Assembly (NCBI GenBank): GCA_960531495.1
Contig: OY482850.1
Location: 9,705,053 to 9,769,052 of the forward strand
DNA length: 64,000 bases
Source: Zeus faber
Taxonomy: Eukaryota; Chordata; Actinopteri; Zeiformes; Zeidae
Reading direction: 5' to 3'
Shown here: in pieces, positions 12,700 to 24,094 of the stretch
Layout of the letters: each line of letters begins with the position of its first letter
Numbering within the stretch: the first letter of the stretch is position 1
Notes under the pieces: model-generated
What the model saw: the letters and a program-made list of their open reading frames with translations, nothing else
Database searches by the model: none
What the model was told of the DNA's origin: nothing
Translations under genes and position numbers: made by a program

Positions 12700-13005
12700 T
12701 CAAAATAGAAGAACATTTCTATCTTATTGTATATTGTCAAATTGTTATTTTTCTTGTTCATAGTTTATGTTTAGGTTTATATTTTATTATTTATTGTTAA
12801 CTTTTAGGCTTATTGCATATTGCCATTTTTTTCTTGTTTAATGGTTTACTTTTCTTGTTGATTGTTTTATTTTTTACTTATTGTATTTTGCCAAAATATA
12901 TTGATTATTTTAGGATTTATTTTGTTGTCATTGTTTAGTTTTGTTGTTTACTTTTACATTTTAAGGTTCAATGCATTTAGCCAATTCTTGTTTTTGATGT
13001 GTGCT
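12700..13005. repeat. Degenerate AT-rich minisatellite, inverted relative to 3250-3870
   Basis: Read on the minus strand, the words GGCAATATGCAATAAGCCTA and AAACAATAAA recur at irregular spacings of roughly 68 and 86 bp. These are the same words found on the plus strand at 3340-3870. A GATA tract lies at the right edge, mirroring the arrangement at 3250. Confidence 0.6.
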
Positions 13006-13101
13006 GCTAGATAGATAGTTAAATAGATAGATATATAGATAGATTTTAGTTTAATATGTTCACATTTATATACAGTATGTACATGGTATGTATGTATATA
13101 C

Positions 13102-13170
<69 letters not shown>

Positions 13171-13171
13171 A

Positions 13172-13202
<31 letters not shown>

Positions 13203-13604
13203 GTCTATATATCAAGGAAAGTGTCTCCTGACGACTCCTGACGATTATTATCATTCACTTTGTAGCCAATCCTCAGCAGCCTTTCCATAACTTTTTCTAC
13301 TGTAGTTTCTTGATGAATTTGATGTGTTGATGAAGAAGGAGTGACCGCTGACGCTGACTTGAGTAAAACAATAGGCTTATAGCAAAAGAACAGCATCAGA
13401 CCAGACTTGCCAAGGACGTCCAGCAGAGAACTGAGCCTGATGGATTCTCTGTCGAATGAAACTCTGGTGATTCTTTTATGCTTGTCCAGAGACAACGTTG
13501 ATCATTTGGTTCCCCTACATAGGTCACAGGTCACATTTCGCCTCCCTTATCACCGGGACCCCTGGTGATGTGCTGTCTCTCTCGGGACCCCTGGCACCGT
13601 CTCT
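13006..13604 (+). repeat. Left arm of large palindrome
   Basis: The reverse complement of this arm matches 14344-14973. Over the roughly 395 bp of non-microsatellite sequence from 13211 to 13604 I counted about eight substitutions and no indels, that is about 98% identity. The arm starts in a GATA-type tract, contains (CTAT)n at 13098-13203 and ends at GGCACCGTCTCTT. Its minus strand is open at 13495-13205 (SLDKHKRITRVSFDRES and onward). Confidence 0.9.
13098..13203. repeat. (CTAT)n microsatellite
   Basis: About 26 units with one ATAT interruption near 13170. The matching tract in the other palindrome arm (14737-14825) is slightly shorter, as expected if arms diverge by slippage. Confidence 0.97.
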
Positions 13605-13652
13605 TCTTCTTCTTCTTCTTCTTCTTCTTCTTCTTCTTCTTCTTCTTCTTCT
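13602..13652. repeat. (CTT)n microsatellite at palindrome arm boundary
   Basis: About 16 CTT units begin exactly where the left arm loses its match to the right arm. Confidence 0.95.
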
Positions 13653-14256
13653 TCTGTCTCTCTTGTTGTCGCGTGGGAGGCGTTGAAACCAGGAGAAACA
13701 TTATTGACGCAAAGAGTAAACAGGAGCTGTTGGGGCTTTGAGACATCGGCGCTGGCCCTGCAGCATGTCCTACGTAAGGGAGCAAAAAGGCCATGTGGAA
13801 AACAAACCAAGTAATGTGTGTGATGTGCTGGTGAGCGTAGATTCTCCTCCTCTCTCCTAAAAGTGCCGCAGGGCTCAGATCAGTGGTAAATGGTCTTGGC
13901 ATCGCACATTACTCACGCCGCGGACGGCTGAAAAATTCTCTCAAAGTGACACGTCTAATATTTAACTCCTACTCTGTGGCAAAACAATTCTTTCTTCTTT
14001 TTGAACAAAGTATCATTGGCATTTACTGGCAAGATTAAATTTGACCATTGTTTAATACTTGTATATACACATACTGCCTATGCATACAATATATTGAATA
14101 TATAGAGTACACATATACATACACATATATACATATGTACATATATACATATATACATGTACATATACATGTGTACCTATATGCTGTATATATACATATA
14201 CATATATACATATGCACACATACATACATATTTGGGGGGAGCTACACAATATTAGT

Positions 14257-14257
<1 letters not shown>
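13653..14257. other. Unique spacer of the palindrome
   Basis: Non-repeated sequence from 13653 to about 14045 is followed by an ATAC/ATGT-rich low-complexity part (14055-14235). I see no gene. The short frame 13902-13531 on the minus strand runs through the CTT tract and is not convincing. Confidence 0.4.

Positions 14258-14320
<63 letters not shown>
14258..14320. repeat. (AT)n microsatellite
   Basis: About 31 uninterrupted AT units in the palindrome spacer, a sequence that can itself extrude a cruciform. Confidence 0.97.
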
Positions 14321-14736
14321 CCCCATCGTATAAGATAATTACTAAGAGACGGTGCCAGGGGTCCCGAGAGAGACAGCACATCACCAGGGGTCCCGGTGAT
14401 AAGGGAGGCGAAATGTGACCTGTGACCTATGTAGGGGAACCAAATGGTCAAAGTTGTCTCTGGACAAGCATAAAAGACTCACCAGAGTTTCATTTGACAG
14501 AGAATCCATCAGGCTCAGTTCTCTGCTGGACGCCCTTGGCAAGTCTGGTCTGATGCTGTTCTTTTGCTATAAACCTATTATTTTACTCAAGTCAGCGTCA
14601 GCGGTCACTCCTTCTTCATCAACACATCAAATTCATCAAGAAACTACAGTAGAAAAAGTTATGGAAAGGCTGCTGAGGAGTGGCTACAAAGTGAATGATA
14701 ATAATCGTCAGGAGTCGTCAGGAGACACTTTCCTTG

Positions 14737-14746
14737 ATAGATAGAC

Positions 14747-14825
<79 letters not shown>
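14737..14825. repeat. (GATA)n microsatellite
   Basis: Palindrome counterpart of 13098-13203, about 22 units. Confidence 0.97.
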
Positions 14826-14881
14826 GTATATACATACATACCATGTACATACTGTATATAAATGTGAACATATTAAACTAA

Positions 14882-14882
14882 G

Positions 14883-14967
<85 letters not shown>

Positions 14968-14968
14968 G
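14882..14968. repeat. (CTAT)n microsatellite
   Basis: About 21 units at the outer end of the right palindrome arm. The corresponding part of the left arm (13006-13042) is much shorter and interrupted. Confidence 0.97.
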
Positions 14969-14973
14969 CTCGA

Positions 14974-16780
14974 CGACGATTCTCCGTCCCACTTGTCCCT
15001 GATTTCATTGGTTTCACTTGCGATGAAAATGTCATCCCTGAGTCACGGGTGGGCGACTGAACGGTGGAAATACGCATCAGTCAGATACATTGTTGAGAAC
15101 AGAGTAACATTTGCCATAATTATGGCCTGACAAATTGAAGAAATGTCTTCAAATGGTCTATTCATGCAGTGAATTTAGCGAGTTAAAAACATTACCTCTC
15201 GCTACTTTGAAACAAATTTGAACGTTTGGGTCATGAATACAGAAAGTGACTCAGTTGGAACATGAGGAAAAGTTGATCTGAGAACAGCTTCCAGCAATTA
15301 TGTTGCAGAAGACGCTTTGCAATTACCGTATCTGGCAGAAAAAAAGTTTCAGTGAGCTGGTTGTGTCTATTTTGTAGAGGTTTCTGATTACAAGTTGGGA
15401 TTATTGTTCCTGTCAAAAAGCACTTTTACTCATTCGATCGCTCTGGAGTTTAGAGTACCGCCAACCGAGCTAAAAACAGGAAACCAATGAGAAGAATCTC
15501 CGGGCAGAAATCTTACATTCCACAAATCTTGACACGACTAAGGAAAAAAAAAAAAAACGTCCGGAATCGATCTGTTGGTGTCCGTCATCGATCTTAACCC
15601 AGACAGAATTGCTCTGTTTGCGGAACTGTAAACTGGAAAGTGCGTGAGATGTTTTAACTCGATAGCAAGAAGATATTTTTTCATTTCCCCACGTGATAGA
15701 AACGCACCCTGTTATCACCTCAGATAGCTTCTCCATTTTCTGCACGGAAATCTTTCACATCTTTTGGTTAGATGAGGCTTTGAATCTAATGATGCATACA
15801 TTTGTTTGTTTATGAATAAACAGTTTATTTGTACAAAACCTCTTGAGAATTCCACCCCCCCGACAAAGGTAACAAACGAATTTGTGTGCATATCCTGAGG
15901 AATATTTTGTTTGGATGCAGATTTCCATGCTTGGCATGTTCTTTAGCGGAGAGCGGAATCTCTCAATCCTAGACGACAACACGTTTAAATGTCCGATGCA
16001 ACAGCAGGAGAAGAGACGCACGTCAGACCAGACCAGACCAGACTGTGGCGACCTCTCTGCGGCTTATTAAAAGAGAAAGTGAGGCTCAAATCACAGGGCC
16101 TATGGAAAAATCTCACTCGCTCGGGATTGGTGCACATCATTGTTTCCATGGTTACGTGCGCCTGTAATGACCTGTCAGGTTGAATTTGTGCGAGGTGGTT
16201 AAGTGGAAGGTGTATTGGGTGTCTGGATGGGATTGTGCACTATGGGCTTAAACAGCGAAAGGAAAAAAATCTAAAAAAGAAAGGCCACCCTATACATAGG
16301 TGTATTTAAAGAAAATCTTGCCGTACTTAAGGAGATAAAAAAAAAGGTTGTATGTCGGCCGACACCTTCCTTCCTTTAGCTAAGGCTGCGTGACCCACTT
16401 TTGATGACTTTTTTGATTTTTTTATTTAACAGGCAGGTATTTTTAGTAGCAGGTTTGCAGATTTCGCTAAATAACCTTCAAAGCTCCACGAAACAAAACA
16501 AAACACCAAAACAGCTTCTGAATCTGATATTTGTGCTGGTGGAGTTATCAAATTAATTATGATGCCGTTGCACTCTTTAATTTGGATTTGTTATGGAAAA
16601 CAACACATATTTGCATACCATTAATCATTTAATGAAACCGTGCTCGGTAGATATCTTCATCGCAGTTTTCTGTTTATCATACTTTTTTTTAAACATCCAA
16701 TACGTGCAGTGGGAAGGGAAGTAGGTGGCGCTGTTGCCCTGCAGCACCAGAGGCCATGGGGTCAGTTCTCCTCCTGCTTA
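14974..16780. other. Anonymous DNA, no gene seen
   Basis: Low-motif sequence with scattered short frames (for example 15470-15745 and 15755-16021 on the minus strand). None has a recognisable domain, and no shared repeats are seen. Confidence 0.35.
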
Positions 16781-16783
16781 AAT

Positions 16784-17107
16784 GGAGCCCCCAAATTACC
16801 TGGTGTGAAAGGTGTTGTGGCAGTTCCACCTGAACACGCCACCCAAGTGCCGTTTTCAGGGCCCGCCAGCACAGAGACACAGACAACAATGGTTTGTAGA
16901 CATCAGGTTATTATAGACAGGAGGCTAGGTGGAATTAGCCAGGAGCAGATCGAACATGTCCTGGCTCCTATCCTGAGTGTGTGTGAGGATAGGGTTTTTA
17001 ACCTGTTGCCCGTTAGCCCAACCGATGAGCACCAGGTATGCAGCCACTTTGACCAAATCACCTAGATCCAGGTCAGGTGTGGCTGCTCAAACCATCCCAT
17101 CCCCACA
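16784..17107 (-). mobile_element. LTR of the small TRIM-like family, inverted copy
   Basis: Read on the minus strand, 17107-16816 is an LTR of the family found at 60085-61438. It shares the GGATGGGATGG head, GGTTGGGCTAACG, the ACACACTCAG and GGAGC..GGACATGTTC blocks, CTGGCTAATTCCACC, GTCTCTGTGCTGG, and the terminal CTGCCACA. About 17 bases further (16801-16784) lies a degenerate primer-binding-like GGGGGCTCC. It is longer than its relatives (292 against 242 bp) because of an extra stretch near 17020-17080. I see no partner LTR nearby. Confidence 0.7.
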
Positions 17108-17559
17108 TCACAGGTGTCTTACAGCATTACTAAACACAATGAGGTTCCACCCACACACAAATAAACAGGTAATGAAATCCGTTCAATGGACGCACACAAA
17201 ATTAGAATCACAAACTGACAAAAATAACTTGTGTTTGGACTACCTCCTGCCCCTCTTGATCATATCTACCAAGCTCTCCGTGTCAAAACCTTCCATTCCT
17301 TCAATGATGGCCTCTTTGTTTTCGGTATCGGTGTCGGCACTACTGGGTTAAAGTTTTCGTTACTACGCCCTTGTGCCAGTTAAACTCGCTTTCCAAGTTG
17401 CCTGGGTAACAAAAAAAAGAAAACGGATTTGCTTTTCTTTATAAGCCCGTTCTTTATCAGTGAGAGCGATTAGACAGATGCTCACGGACAGTTGTTTTTC
17501 TAACAAATCACCGGCGTTCAATTGGCAAATGTTGTTAAAGGGAAAACATGTGTGTGTGT
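17108..17559. other. Anonymous DNA, no gene seen
   Basis: No open frame or repeat that I can support. Confidence 0.35.
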
Positions 17560-17705
17560 TGGGGGTTTCCTAGTGGTTCAACTGCATGTGTGCATTCCAT
17601 AGAGCTAAAATTCCTGCAGCGACCCAGGTTTGAATCCAGCCTGTAGTCATTTGAAGCGTGTCTCTCCCTTCCTATACCTCTAACTCACTCATTACCCAAC
17701 CCTCT
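17560..17705 (+). repeat. tRNA-derived SINE
   Basis: It begins GGGGGTTTCCTAGTGGTTC, a degenerate A-box region. A B-box GGTTTGAATCC lies at about 17626-17636, followed by the CCTGTAGTCATTTG tail and a pyrimidine-rich end typical of fish tRNA-derived SINEs. It is not a tRNA gene, because the cloverleaf is not maintained and a SINE tail follows. Confidence 0.7.
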
Positions 17706-17904
17706 GCAGTGAATTCATGAAAACACAAGGTATTTACCAACAGGGCACAGATATAGGGCTCGCTTGATTTGCCACATTTAATGAACTGGTGTACAAGGAT
17801 TAGTGCCTGTCGTCCTTTGTTTCCTTCTGTCGTGCATTTTGCACCAAACGAATGTTCATGCACCAATACATCCTATAAATTCTGAGAGCTCTTCTGCACT
17901 AACT

Positions 17905-18444
17905 TGTTAGGATCCTGCCCTGTGCTTGTTTGTTACCTGTCTCTCTCTGGCTCCCTCTGTCTCTCTAGCTCCCTCTGTGTGTAGGTCCCTGAGTCCCGCC
18001 CTAGCTCCGTCTGTCTGTTTGGGATTCCACATCGCTGCCGCTGCACACCTGTCCCCCTTCTGCAATCTCATCACCTGTCCTCACCTACCTCATCACTACT
18101 CTTGTATTTAACCTGTTCCCCATTCACTCTCTCTTTGTCAGATCGTTGTGTGTGTCTGGTATTCACTGTCGTATGCACTTTGTCTAGCCACTGGATGAGT
18201 CTCTGCCTGTTTCCCTGGACCCTTATTCCTTGCTTGTTTAGCTGGATCCTGATTCTCTGCCTATTCCTTGACCCTGATTCCCTGTCTGTTTCCCTGGACC
18301 TAGGTTCTCTGCCATTAAGTTTGACCTTTGACTGTTCCCCTGGTTTTGACCCCTGCCTGTTCTTCAATAAACCCTTTACCCTTGCACCTACTCCTGAGCC
18401 TCCGTTGTGTCCTGCATTTGGGTTCACAAGACTATATTGTAACA
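17905..18444 (+). mobile_element. Ty3/gypsy-type LTR (540 bp)
   Basis: The segment runs from TGTTAGGATCC to TTGTAACA, giving inverted termini TGTTA/TAACA as expected for an LTR. It is CT-rich in the fish gypsy style (repeated CCTGTCTGTTTCCCTGGACC-like words) and has a polyadenylation signal AATAAA at 18366-18371. A leader and a short gag-like start follow. I see no second LTR in the window, so the element is broken. Confidence 0.65.
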
Positions 18445-18890
18445 GAACGATCTGACCAAACATGAACCCAGCGGTTTTTGTAGCTTTCAGGCAGTTCCTC
18501 ATCAGGGACCGACCAGGAGATTCACCTGCTAGCAACCGGCCTGCTAGTTGCCAGCATTTTTCTTGGCCTGAACATTCCCGTCCTACCCATGGCCAAGCCC
18601 CTAGTCCTGAGCCAGCTAGCCCGATACTCGCCTGTCCTGTTCCTGCCCCTGAGGATCCCCAGCAGTCCCCCCTCTGGGGTCGCGCCTTGCCTTTTTCTCT
18701 AGGGACCCTGAGAAGTCCCGCAGGAGACACACAGTCCCAAGGATCCCCAAGGCCATCCACGTTTCCCGTGGTCTGACGATCCCCAGTCTCTGCAGTCTGG
18801 TGCTCTCCAGTCCCTGCTGTCCGGCACTCCCTATTCTCCGCTGTCCGGCGCTCCCTGGTCTCCGCTGCCCGGTGCCGTCGCCACCCGGCT
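18445..18890 (+). pseudogene. Gypsy leader and gag-like N-terminus remnant
   Basis: Directly after the LTR comes GAACGATCTGACC, a leader of the type seen in fish gypsy elements. At 18462 an ATG opens a 104-codon frame beginning MNPAVFVAFRQFL, which resembles the gag start of these elements. The frame soon becomes Pro/Ser-rich and ends at 18776. The following 110 bp repeat CCGGCGCTCCCTGGTCTCCG-like words. At about 18890 the sequence changes abruptly into a LINE reverse transcriptase. Confidence 0.5.
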
Positions 18891-19412
18891 TATGTGAGAT
18901 TGCTGTTCATCTATTTTAGTTCAGCTTTCAATACCATAGTCCCTACCAGACCGGCTGTCAAGCTGAAGGAGCTCGGACTGAATACTCCGCTGTGTGCCTG
19001 GATCCTGGACTTCCTCTCAGCCCTGCACCAGGTGGTTAGGGTGGGGAAGCACATGTCCAGCTCCCTCACTCTGAACACAGCACCTCAGCACCATACTGTA
19101 CTCCCTGTACACACATGACTGTGTGGCCAGGTCCAGCTCCAACACCATCATCAAGTTTTCTGAAGACACCTTTGTCGTGGGCCTGATCACCAACGGTGAT
19201 GAGAAGGCCTACCGTGAGGAGGTGACTGACCTGTCACTCTAGTGCCAGGACAACAGCCTCCACCTGAACATCAGCAAAACTAAGGAGCTGATTGTGGATT
19301 TTAGGCGTGGATTACAACCGAGGACACACGCGCCCTTGGTGATTAATGGGACTTCTGTCGACAGGGTGAGCAGCTTCAAGTACCTAGGAGTCCACATCAC
19401 AGAGGATTAAAC

Positions 19413-19859
19413 ATGGACTTTACAAACAGAAACTCTGGTGAGAAAGGCGAGGCAGCGTCTTTACCACCTCAGGCAGCTGAGGAAATTCCGGGTCTCGTGA
19501 GGATCCTCAAGTCCTGTTACTGTGAAGCAGTGGAGAGCATCCTGACAGGCAACATCACTGCCTGGTTTGGGAACTGTACTGCTCAGGACAGGCGGGCCCT
19601 GCAGAGGGTGGTGCGTTCAGCTGAACGTACCACTGGAACTACCCTCCCCCCCTTGCAGGAGTTATACACCAGGAGGTGTAGTAGCAGAGCCCGTAGGATC
19701 ATGAAGGATCCTCATCACCCCAACAACGGACTGTTCCAGCTGCTGCGGTCAGGCAAGCGCCTCAGCAGTCACACAGCAAGAACAGAGAGACTGAGACGGA
19801 CTTTCTTCCTGCAAGCCATTAGAACTGTCAACGCTGACCTCACCAGGGGTCCTCACTGA
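19413..19859 (+). pseudogene. LINE reverse transcriptase C-terminal domain
   Basis: A 148-codon frame covering the C-terminal domain of the L2/Rex1-group reverse transcriptase. It includes ITAWFGNCTAQDRRALQRVV and the RCSSRARRIMKDPHHP region, closing with RTVNADLTRGPH. The first ~25 codons are read in a shifted frame, so the ATG is not the native start. The frame ends at the natural stop before the 3' UTR. Confidence 0.75.
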
Positions 19860-20138
19860 GCCACACACATAAGCTCCACTACCTTACTGTACTGTATGTA
19901 GCATACTGTACCGCATATTGTGTCACTCTTCTGGGTTGTTCGGTGTTACCGTATTGCTGCGCCGTACTGTTGTATACTGTGCTGTATATCTCACAAACAC
20001 TACCTCACTTTATTCACATGCCACTTTAATGCACATATCTGTATATACATAAATAGCCTATCCCATATACATAAGTCTATCCTATATAGATAAGCCTATT
20101 CCCTTTATCTATTTTGTACCCCCACCCTGCATTGAGTT

Positions 20139-20178
20139 CTTATTTTATTTTATTTTATTTTATTTTATTTTATTTTAT
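20139..20178. repeat. (TTTTA)n tract in LINE 3' UTR
   Basis: About eight pentamer units lie inside the 3' UTR of the L2-group element. The matching A-rich part occurs in the minus-strand tail copy near 42945-42965. Confidence 0.85.
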
Positions 20179-20402
20179 TCCATATATTTTTTATTTTATT
20201 CTATAGTATTCGACTTAGCATTACGTTTTAGGAATCAGTTAGTTAGTCAAGTAGAAATTCTTAGGCAGCTCCTGTGTTCAGTCTAGAACATATTGTGTGT
20301 AATCACTGGGTGAGTTGCATTGACATTTCACTGCATATATGTATGAAAGTATGTATATGTATGTGATAAATAAACCTCTTGAATCTTGAATCTTGAATCT
20401 CC

Positions 20403-20769
20403 CATAATGGTCTCCATGCTTCACAGAAATCATTCAAGCAACTTTGCTAATCTCTCCACTGCTGTATGGTTGTGACGGACCGAAGTGTCTGTTTAGACAG
20501 AATACCCACCGGAATAAAAATCATGCGAGCGGTATTATCATATTTTTCACTATATCCTCTGGGTTTAGGCCATAGCAGCACTGCAGCTTTTACCTCAGAA
20601 CTTTTCAGAGCAACAGTTATCATCATGGGGAACATGCAGCGGTAAACAGTGTGTTGGAAACCACCTGTGATGAAGCTGTGATATAATGGAGTCCATTGCA
20701 GGTAGAGGTACGAGCTGTGATTTGAGGCATAACTAGACTCATAACATAATAGACTCTTAACTACGGTGT
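20403..20769. other. Anonymous DNA, no gene seen
   Basis: Nothing beyond a short minus-strand frame (20635-20447) without motifs. Confidence 0.35.
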
Positions 20770-20890
20770 CTGGGTTTACAGATATCTGTAAAACACTAAA
20801 ATGTCCCGGTTTTCAACATTCACTACCAAATTGTCCCGGTTTTCACCAAAATATATAATAATATTGTATTTGTTTTCAGTGTTTATTCTG
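20770..20890 (+). repeat. Dispersed 120 bp repeat, copy 1
   Basis: TCTGTAAAACACTAAAATGT followed by CCCGGTTTTCA and TTGTTTTCAGTGTTTA recur in reverse orientation at 24095-24215. Within this copy the word TGTCCCGGTTTTCA is itself repeated twice. Confidence 0.6.
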
Positions 20891-23612
20891 TTCTGTCCCA
20901 CTCATTATCTAACCCAATCAGAAAGGTGACGTTCAGCGATCCGCGATCTGCATCCCCAGGGGTACAATACATATGAGTCCTGGTTTGGGGGTTTGAAAAC
21001 GTGGTCACCCTACCCATAACCAAGCTGTGTGTATGTGTGATAATATGAGCATTTCTGTGTTTTAGCATCAGCATTGTTGTAAATCCATCCCCGTCCAGTC
21101 CAGAGATAATCGATCACGCCTGTTGGCACTGATTGCAACAATTCTTCTTAGTAGTTTGACAATCAACACCTGACCTGAGCACAGTGGGTACAATGATGCC
21201 AACTCCCTTCAACTGTCACCTGAGGGAAGAACGAAGCTGGTGTAATCATGATGTGCAATGAGCTCATCTTCCCAATCTGGATTCTGGAAAGGTTGATGGA
21301 TTTGTGCATCAAATCCGGTTGAGTAATGACAGACCTTTCAGGCTGCTGTATCGACGACCATCCCACCACCAGCACAACAATGTCAGACAGGCTTGTGTCA
21401 AGATTGTTAGGAAGTAGCAGCAGTGAGTTTTCTTCTCCGCTGTCCTTATTCGGAATAAGTGATCAAGGACACTCATCCCTTGCCACATCAAGTGGATGCT
21501 CCCGTGGCCTAGGGCAGGAACACCAGTTTGGATGGCAATGATGAACTAGATATCTGGCAATTCCAATGTGGATGTGGATTCCAAGCTGATGATGAAGAAA
21601 CTGGTATTGCTGCAGATTTCAAGAAAGTCCAAGCTATCAGTGAAATGACATACAAATGATTATGGAAGACAACTTTAGTATGCTCTGTCAGTCCAAGATA
21701 AGGGACTGCTCAGGTCCTGATGCCACTGCCAAAGAAGTTTATTCAGGGTGCTAAGCCGTCTCCCCTATTGACTTCCATTCAAATATGGTAGGTTCATAGT
21801 AACCCCTTGTGGGGTAGGTCTCTGACGGCATCTCTACATTGAAGAAGAAGTGGTTTCAGAATATTTTGCATCCTTTGAAATCCGCGCCGCTGCAGTGGGT
21901 TCAAGCTTGTGGTGTGAGGGGGGTGTTTGACGTGGGCGGGAGCAGAAAGAGTTCCAGTATCTAATCATAATCATGCAGTATGTAATCATAGTATGCAATC
22001 GTGTTATCATAGAAAGAGATATAAAAGCATGTGACCTTCGCCAGGTCCACAGCAGAAAAAAACGGAACATTTTTGAAGATATTTTTTCATTTGAATGAAG
22101 CCAAGCTGCTCGTCTTTATTGGCTGAAAGTTAGTTAGTTAGTTCACCAAGAGCAGCTGCAGATGGAGTTGGTGGCTCTGGAAACACAAATCCCCACTATA
22201 TCTGATGAGATCCATCATCGCTTCTTTTGAAATTAAAAAGGTTTTGAATATGAAATACCCCCCATTTCCTCCCCTGCTTTTCCCCGCTACTTCCTGCCAT
22301 GATCCGGTAATTGCAACATCTGTCCTACTGGGGCGGCTGAGGCCAAAAATATTGTGCTTGGCATATGTGTGTCTGTCTGTTCTGATACGATGTAGTTTGA
22401 CTGAAGGGCCATTTATCAATTACAAAACAGGCTTGGAGAAGTAACTCCTGCTACGTTCAACATCCACAGGAGCGCATTACCAGCTCCGACAGGCCATGCA
22501 GTAAATTCCTGAACTAAGAAATGCAACTCTCACTCTCCCCTTTATTATAACAATGTCCTGTGGCTTTTAATGCTTCTTGCCATAAATTACAAATTCTGAA
22601 ACTACAGTACACATGAAAGAGTGCCAGTTCCTTGTGCCATAAAAACCCCCCTCCAGACACCCCATAAGTCAAGGCTTTTACTGTTTGAAGTACTCATGGT
22701 AGAACCTCTCAATTCTTAATATACCCTTAAACAACATTACCTTTATCAACTTTAAACATAATTGAAAACCCAGAAAGTGCAACACACACAGAAGTATCCA
22801 AAACAGAAGACTAGTGTCTATTCGACTGAAGTCTTTTGAACAAGAAAAATAATTATTATTGTTTATTATTTATTTATTTAATTACTTATTTTTATTCTTT
22901 TTATTTTTTTTTTAATTATTATTAATGATTTATCTATTTATTGATGTATATTTATTGATTAATCGATGTATTTATTTATTTATAAATGTATCAATGTTTT
23001 TATTTTTTATCTATTCATCTCTTCATCTATTTATTTTTACAAGCCATCATAAATTGCAACTGTCCTACTTGGAGGTTTTTTTTTAATTTGTGGACAGTGA
23101 ATGTAATCCTGTTGTAAAGCTTCGTACCCTGCTGTTTACGCATTCATGTTCAGTCCTCTCCAGGGAATTATTGCACCCAGATAGATCCAGTATGAAGCCA
23201 GCCAACACACTTCAAGGATGAGGGGGAGAAAACATTGGCACAAAAGAGGAAACACTTCTTCGACACTGATGTAATTTGAACGGCCCGAGAAATGTGGTTT
23301 AATTGCCGCAGGTAGGAGCGCAGTGGAATTTGAACCCAGTGTTGCACTCGCCTTTTTTCTATTTCTCACGCCGGTGCGGCATGAGGCCCAAGCAGCATAC
23401 AAATCTAGAAGGATTCAGACGGAGTGCTGCTCTATCTCTCTCACTGCATGACAGCTTTGACTGAGGATCAGGGTCGCACTATAAATCCCTCCTAAAAGTC
23501 AAGGACAGGGTTGTAATTAAGACTTTGGGATTGGAAATGACCGAGGGAGGAAGAGAGAGAGTTGATATGAGTCTGCGTTCGAGTGTGTGTGCGAATAGAC
23601 TTTTGAGTGTGT

Positions 23613-23618
<6 letters not shown>
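20891..23618. other. Anonymous DNA, no gene seen
   Basis: No domain is recognisable in any frame. The part 22850-23040 is AT-rich with TTTATT words. A purine/pyrimidine-biased segment at 21100-21560 has short frames only. Confidence 0.35.
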
Positions 23619-23650
<32 letters not shown>

Positions 23651-23660
23651 GTGTGTGTGC
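23619..23660. repeat. (GT)n microsatellite
   Basis: About 21 units with a GC interruption. Confidence 0.95.
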
Positions 23661-23974
23661 TGTAGCATAGCGTGCACATAAAGAGGCCGGCGCATAAAAT
23701 ACCCTCCAAGGATGAAAAGATTGTCATAAAACGTGACGTATGGAAAATAAACACTGCGCTCCCTCCCAGAGGTTGGGTGCCGCCATGGCCGAGAATCCTT
23801 CACACTTGTTTATGGGCGTTTCTGTTCCGCAGGATCATTAGGTATATATATGTTATTTGATAAACAGGGACACTGCAAAACCCATGCACGTTGCTTTTTT
23901 TTGTTTCGATCAATAAGGTAACAGAGAGGTGCTGAGACACGCAGTGGGGTCACCTATGGGAAGCACCAGCCCTA

Positions 23975-24001
23975 CACACACACACACACACACACACACA
24001 C
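23975..24001. repeat. Short (CA)n microsatellite
   Basis: About 13 uninterrupted CA units. Confidence 0.9.
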
Positions 24002-24094
24002 TCCTGACAGCACCAATTCGCAGCAAATGAGTGGGCTTGTTAATGTTGGTGCACGGCGTTGCTCTTTTCTGCTTGCCTGTATACAGTATACAAT

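Larger units (their letters stand above)
14344..14973 (-). repeat. Right arm of large palindrome
   Basis: Inverted copy of 13006-13604. The plus strand here is open at 14415-14744 and has the same frame as the left arm's minus strand. Of six coding differences four change a residue (L/I, A/V, I/V, S/I) and two are silent. There is therefore no sign of purifying selection, and I do not call a gene. The outer end reaches TATCTATCTAGC, matching GCTAGATAGATAG at the left arm's outer end. Confidence 0.9.
18891..20402 (+). mobile_element. L2/Rex1-group LINE, 5'-truncated
   Basis: Reverse transcriptase blocks in order: [13 protein letters not shown] (motif A; the expected Asp is Tyr), [25 protein letters not shown] (in place of the FADD motif C), NLHLNI..TKELIVDFR-type, FKYLGVHI, ITAWFGNCTAQDRRALQRVV and a C-terminal ERLRRTFFLQAIR. 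Stops and frame changes separate them. The 3' UTR (19860-20402) has a (TTTTA)n run and ends in AATAAA plus tandem TTGAATC units, a 3' tail style of L2-type elements. Both catalytic-motif substitutions and the stops show the copy is dead. Confidence 0.8.

Noticed and set aside
13205-13495. Gene in each palindrome arm (13495-13205 minus and 14415-14744 plus)
   Set aside because: The frames are open, but replacement changes outnumber silent ones between arms, no family is recognised, and there is no start or splice support.
14048-14320. Tyr/Ile-rich open frames in ATAC/AT repeats
   Set aside because: They are translations of low-complexity DNA.
17563-17640. Possible tRNA gene
   Set aside because: A- and B-box-like words are present but the cloverleaf is not, and a SINE tail follows.
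18071-18760. 229-codon minus-strand frame
   Set aside because: It lies antisense to the gypsy LTR, leader and gag-like start and has no domain; its length reflects GC-rich composition.
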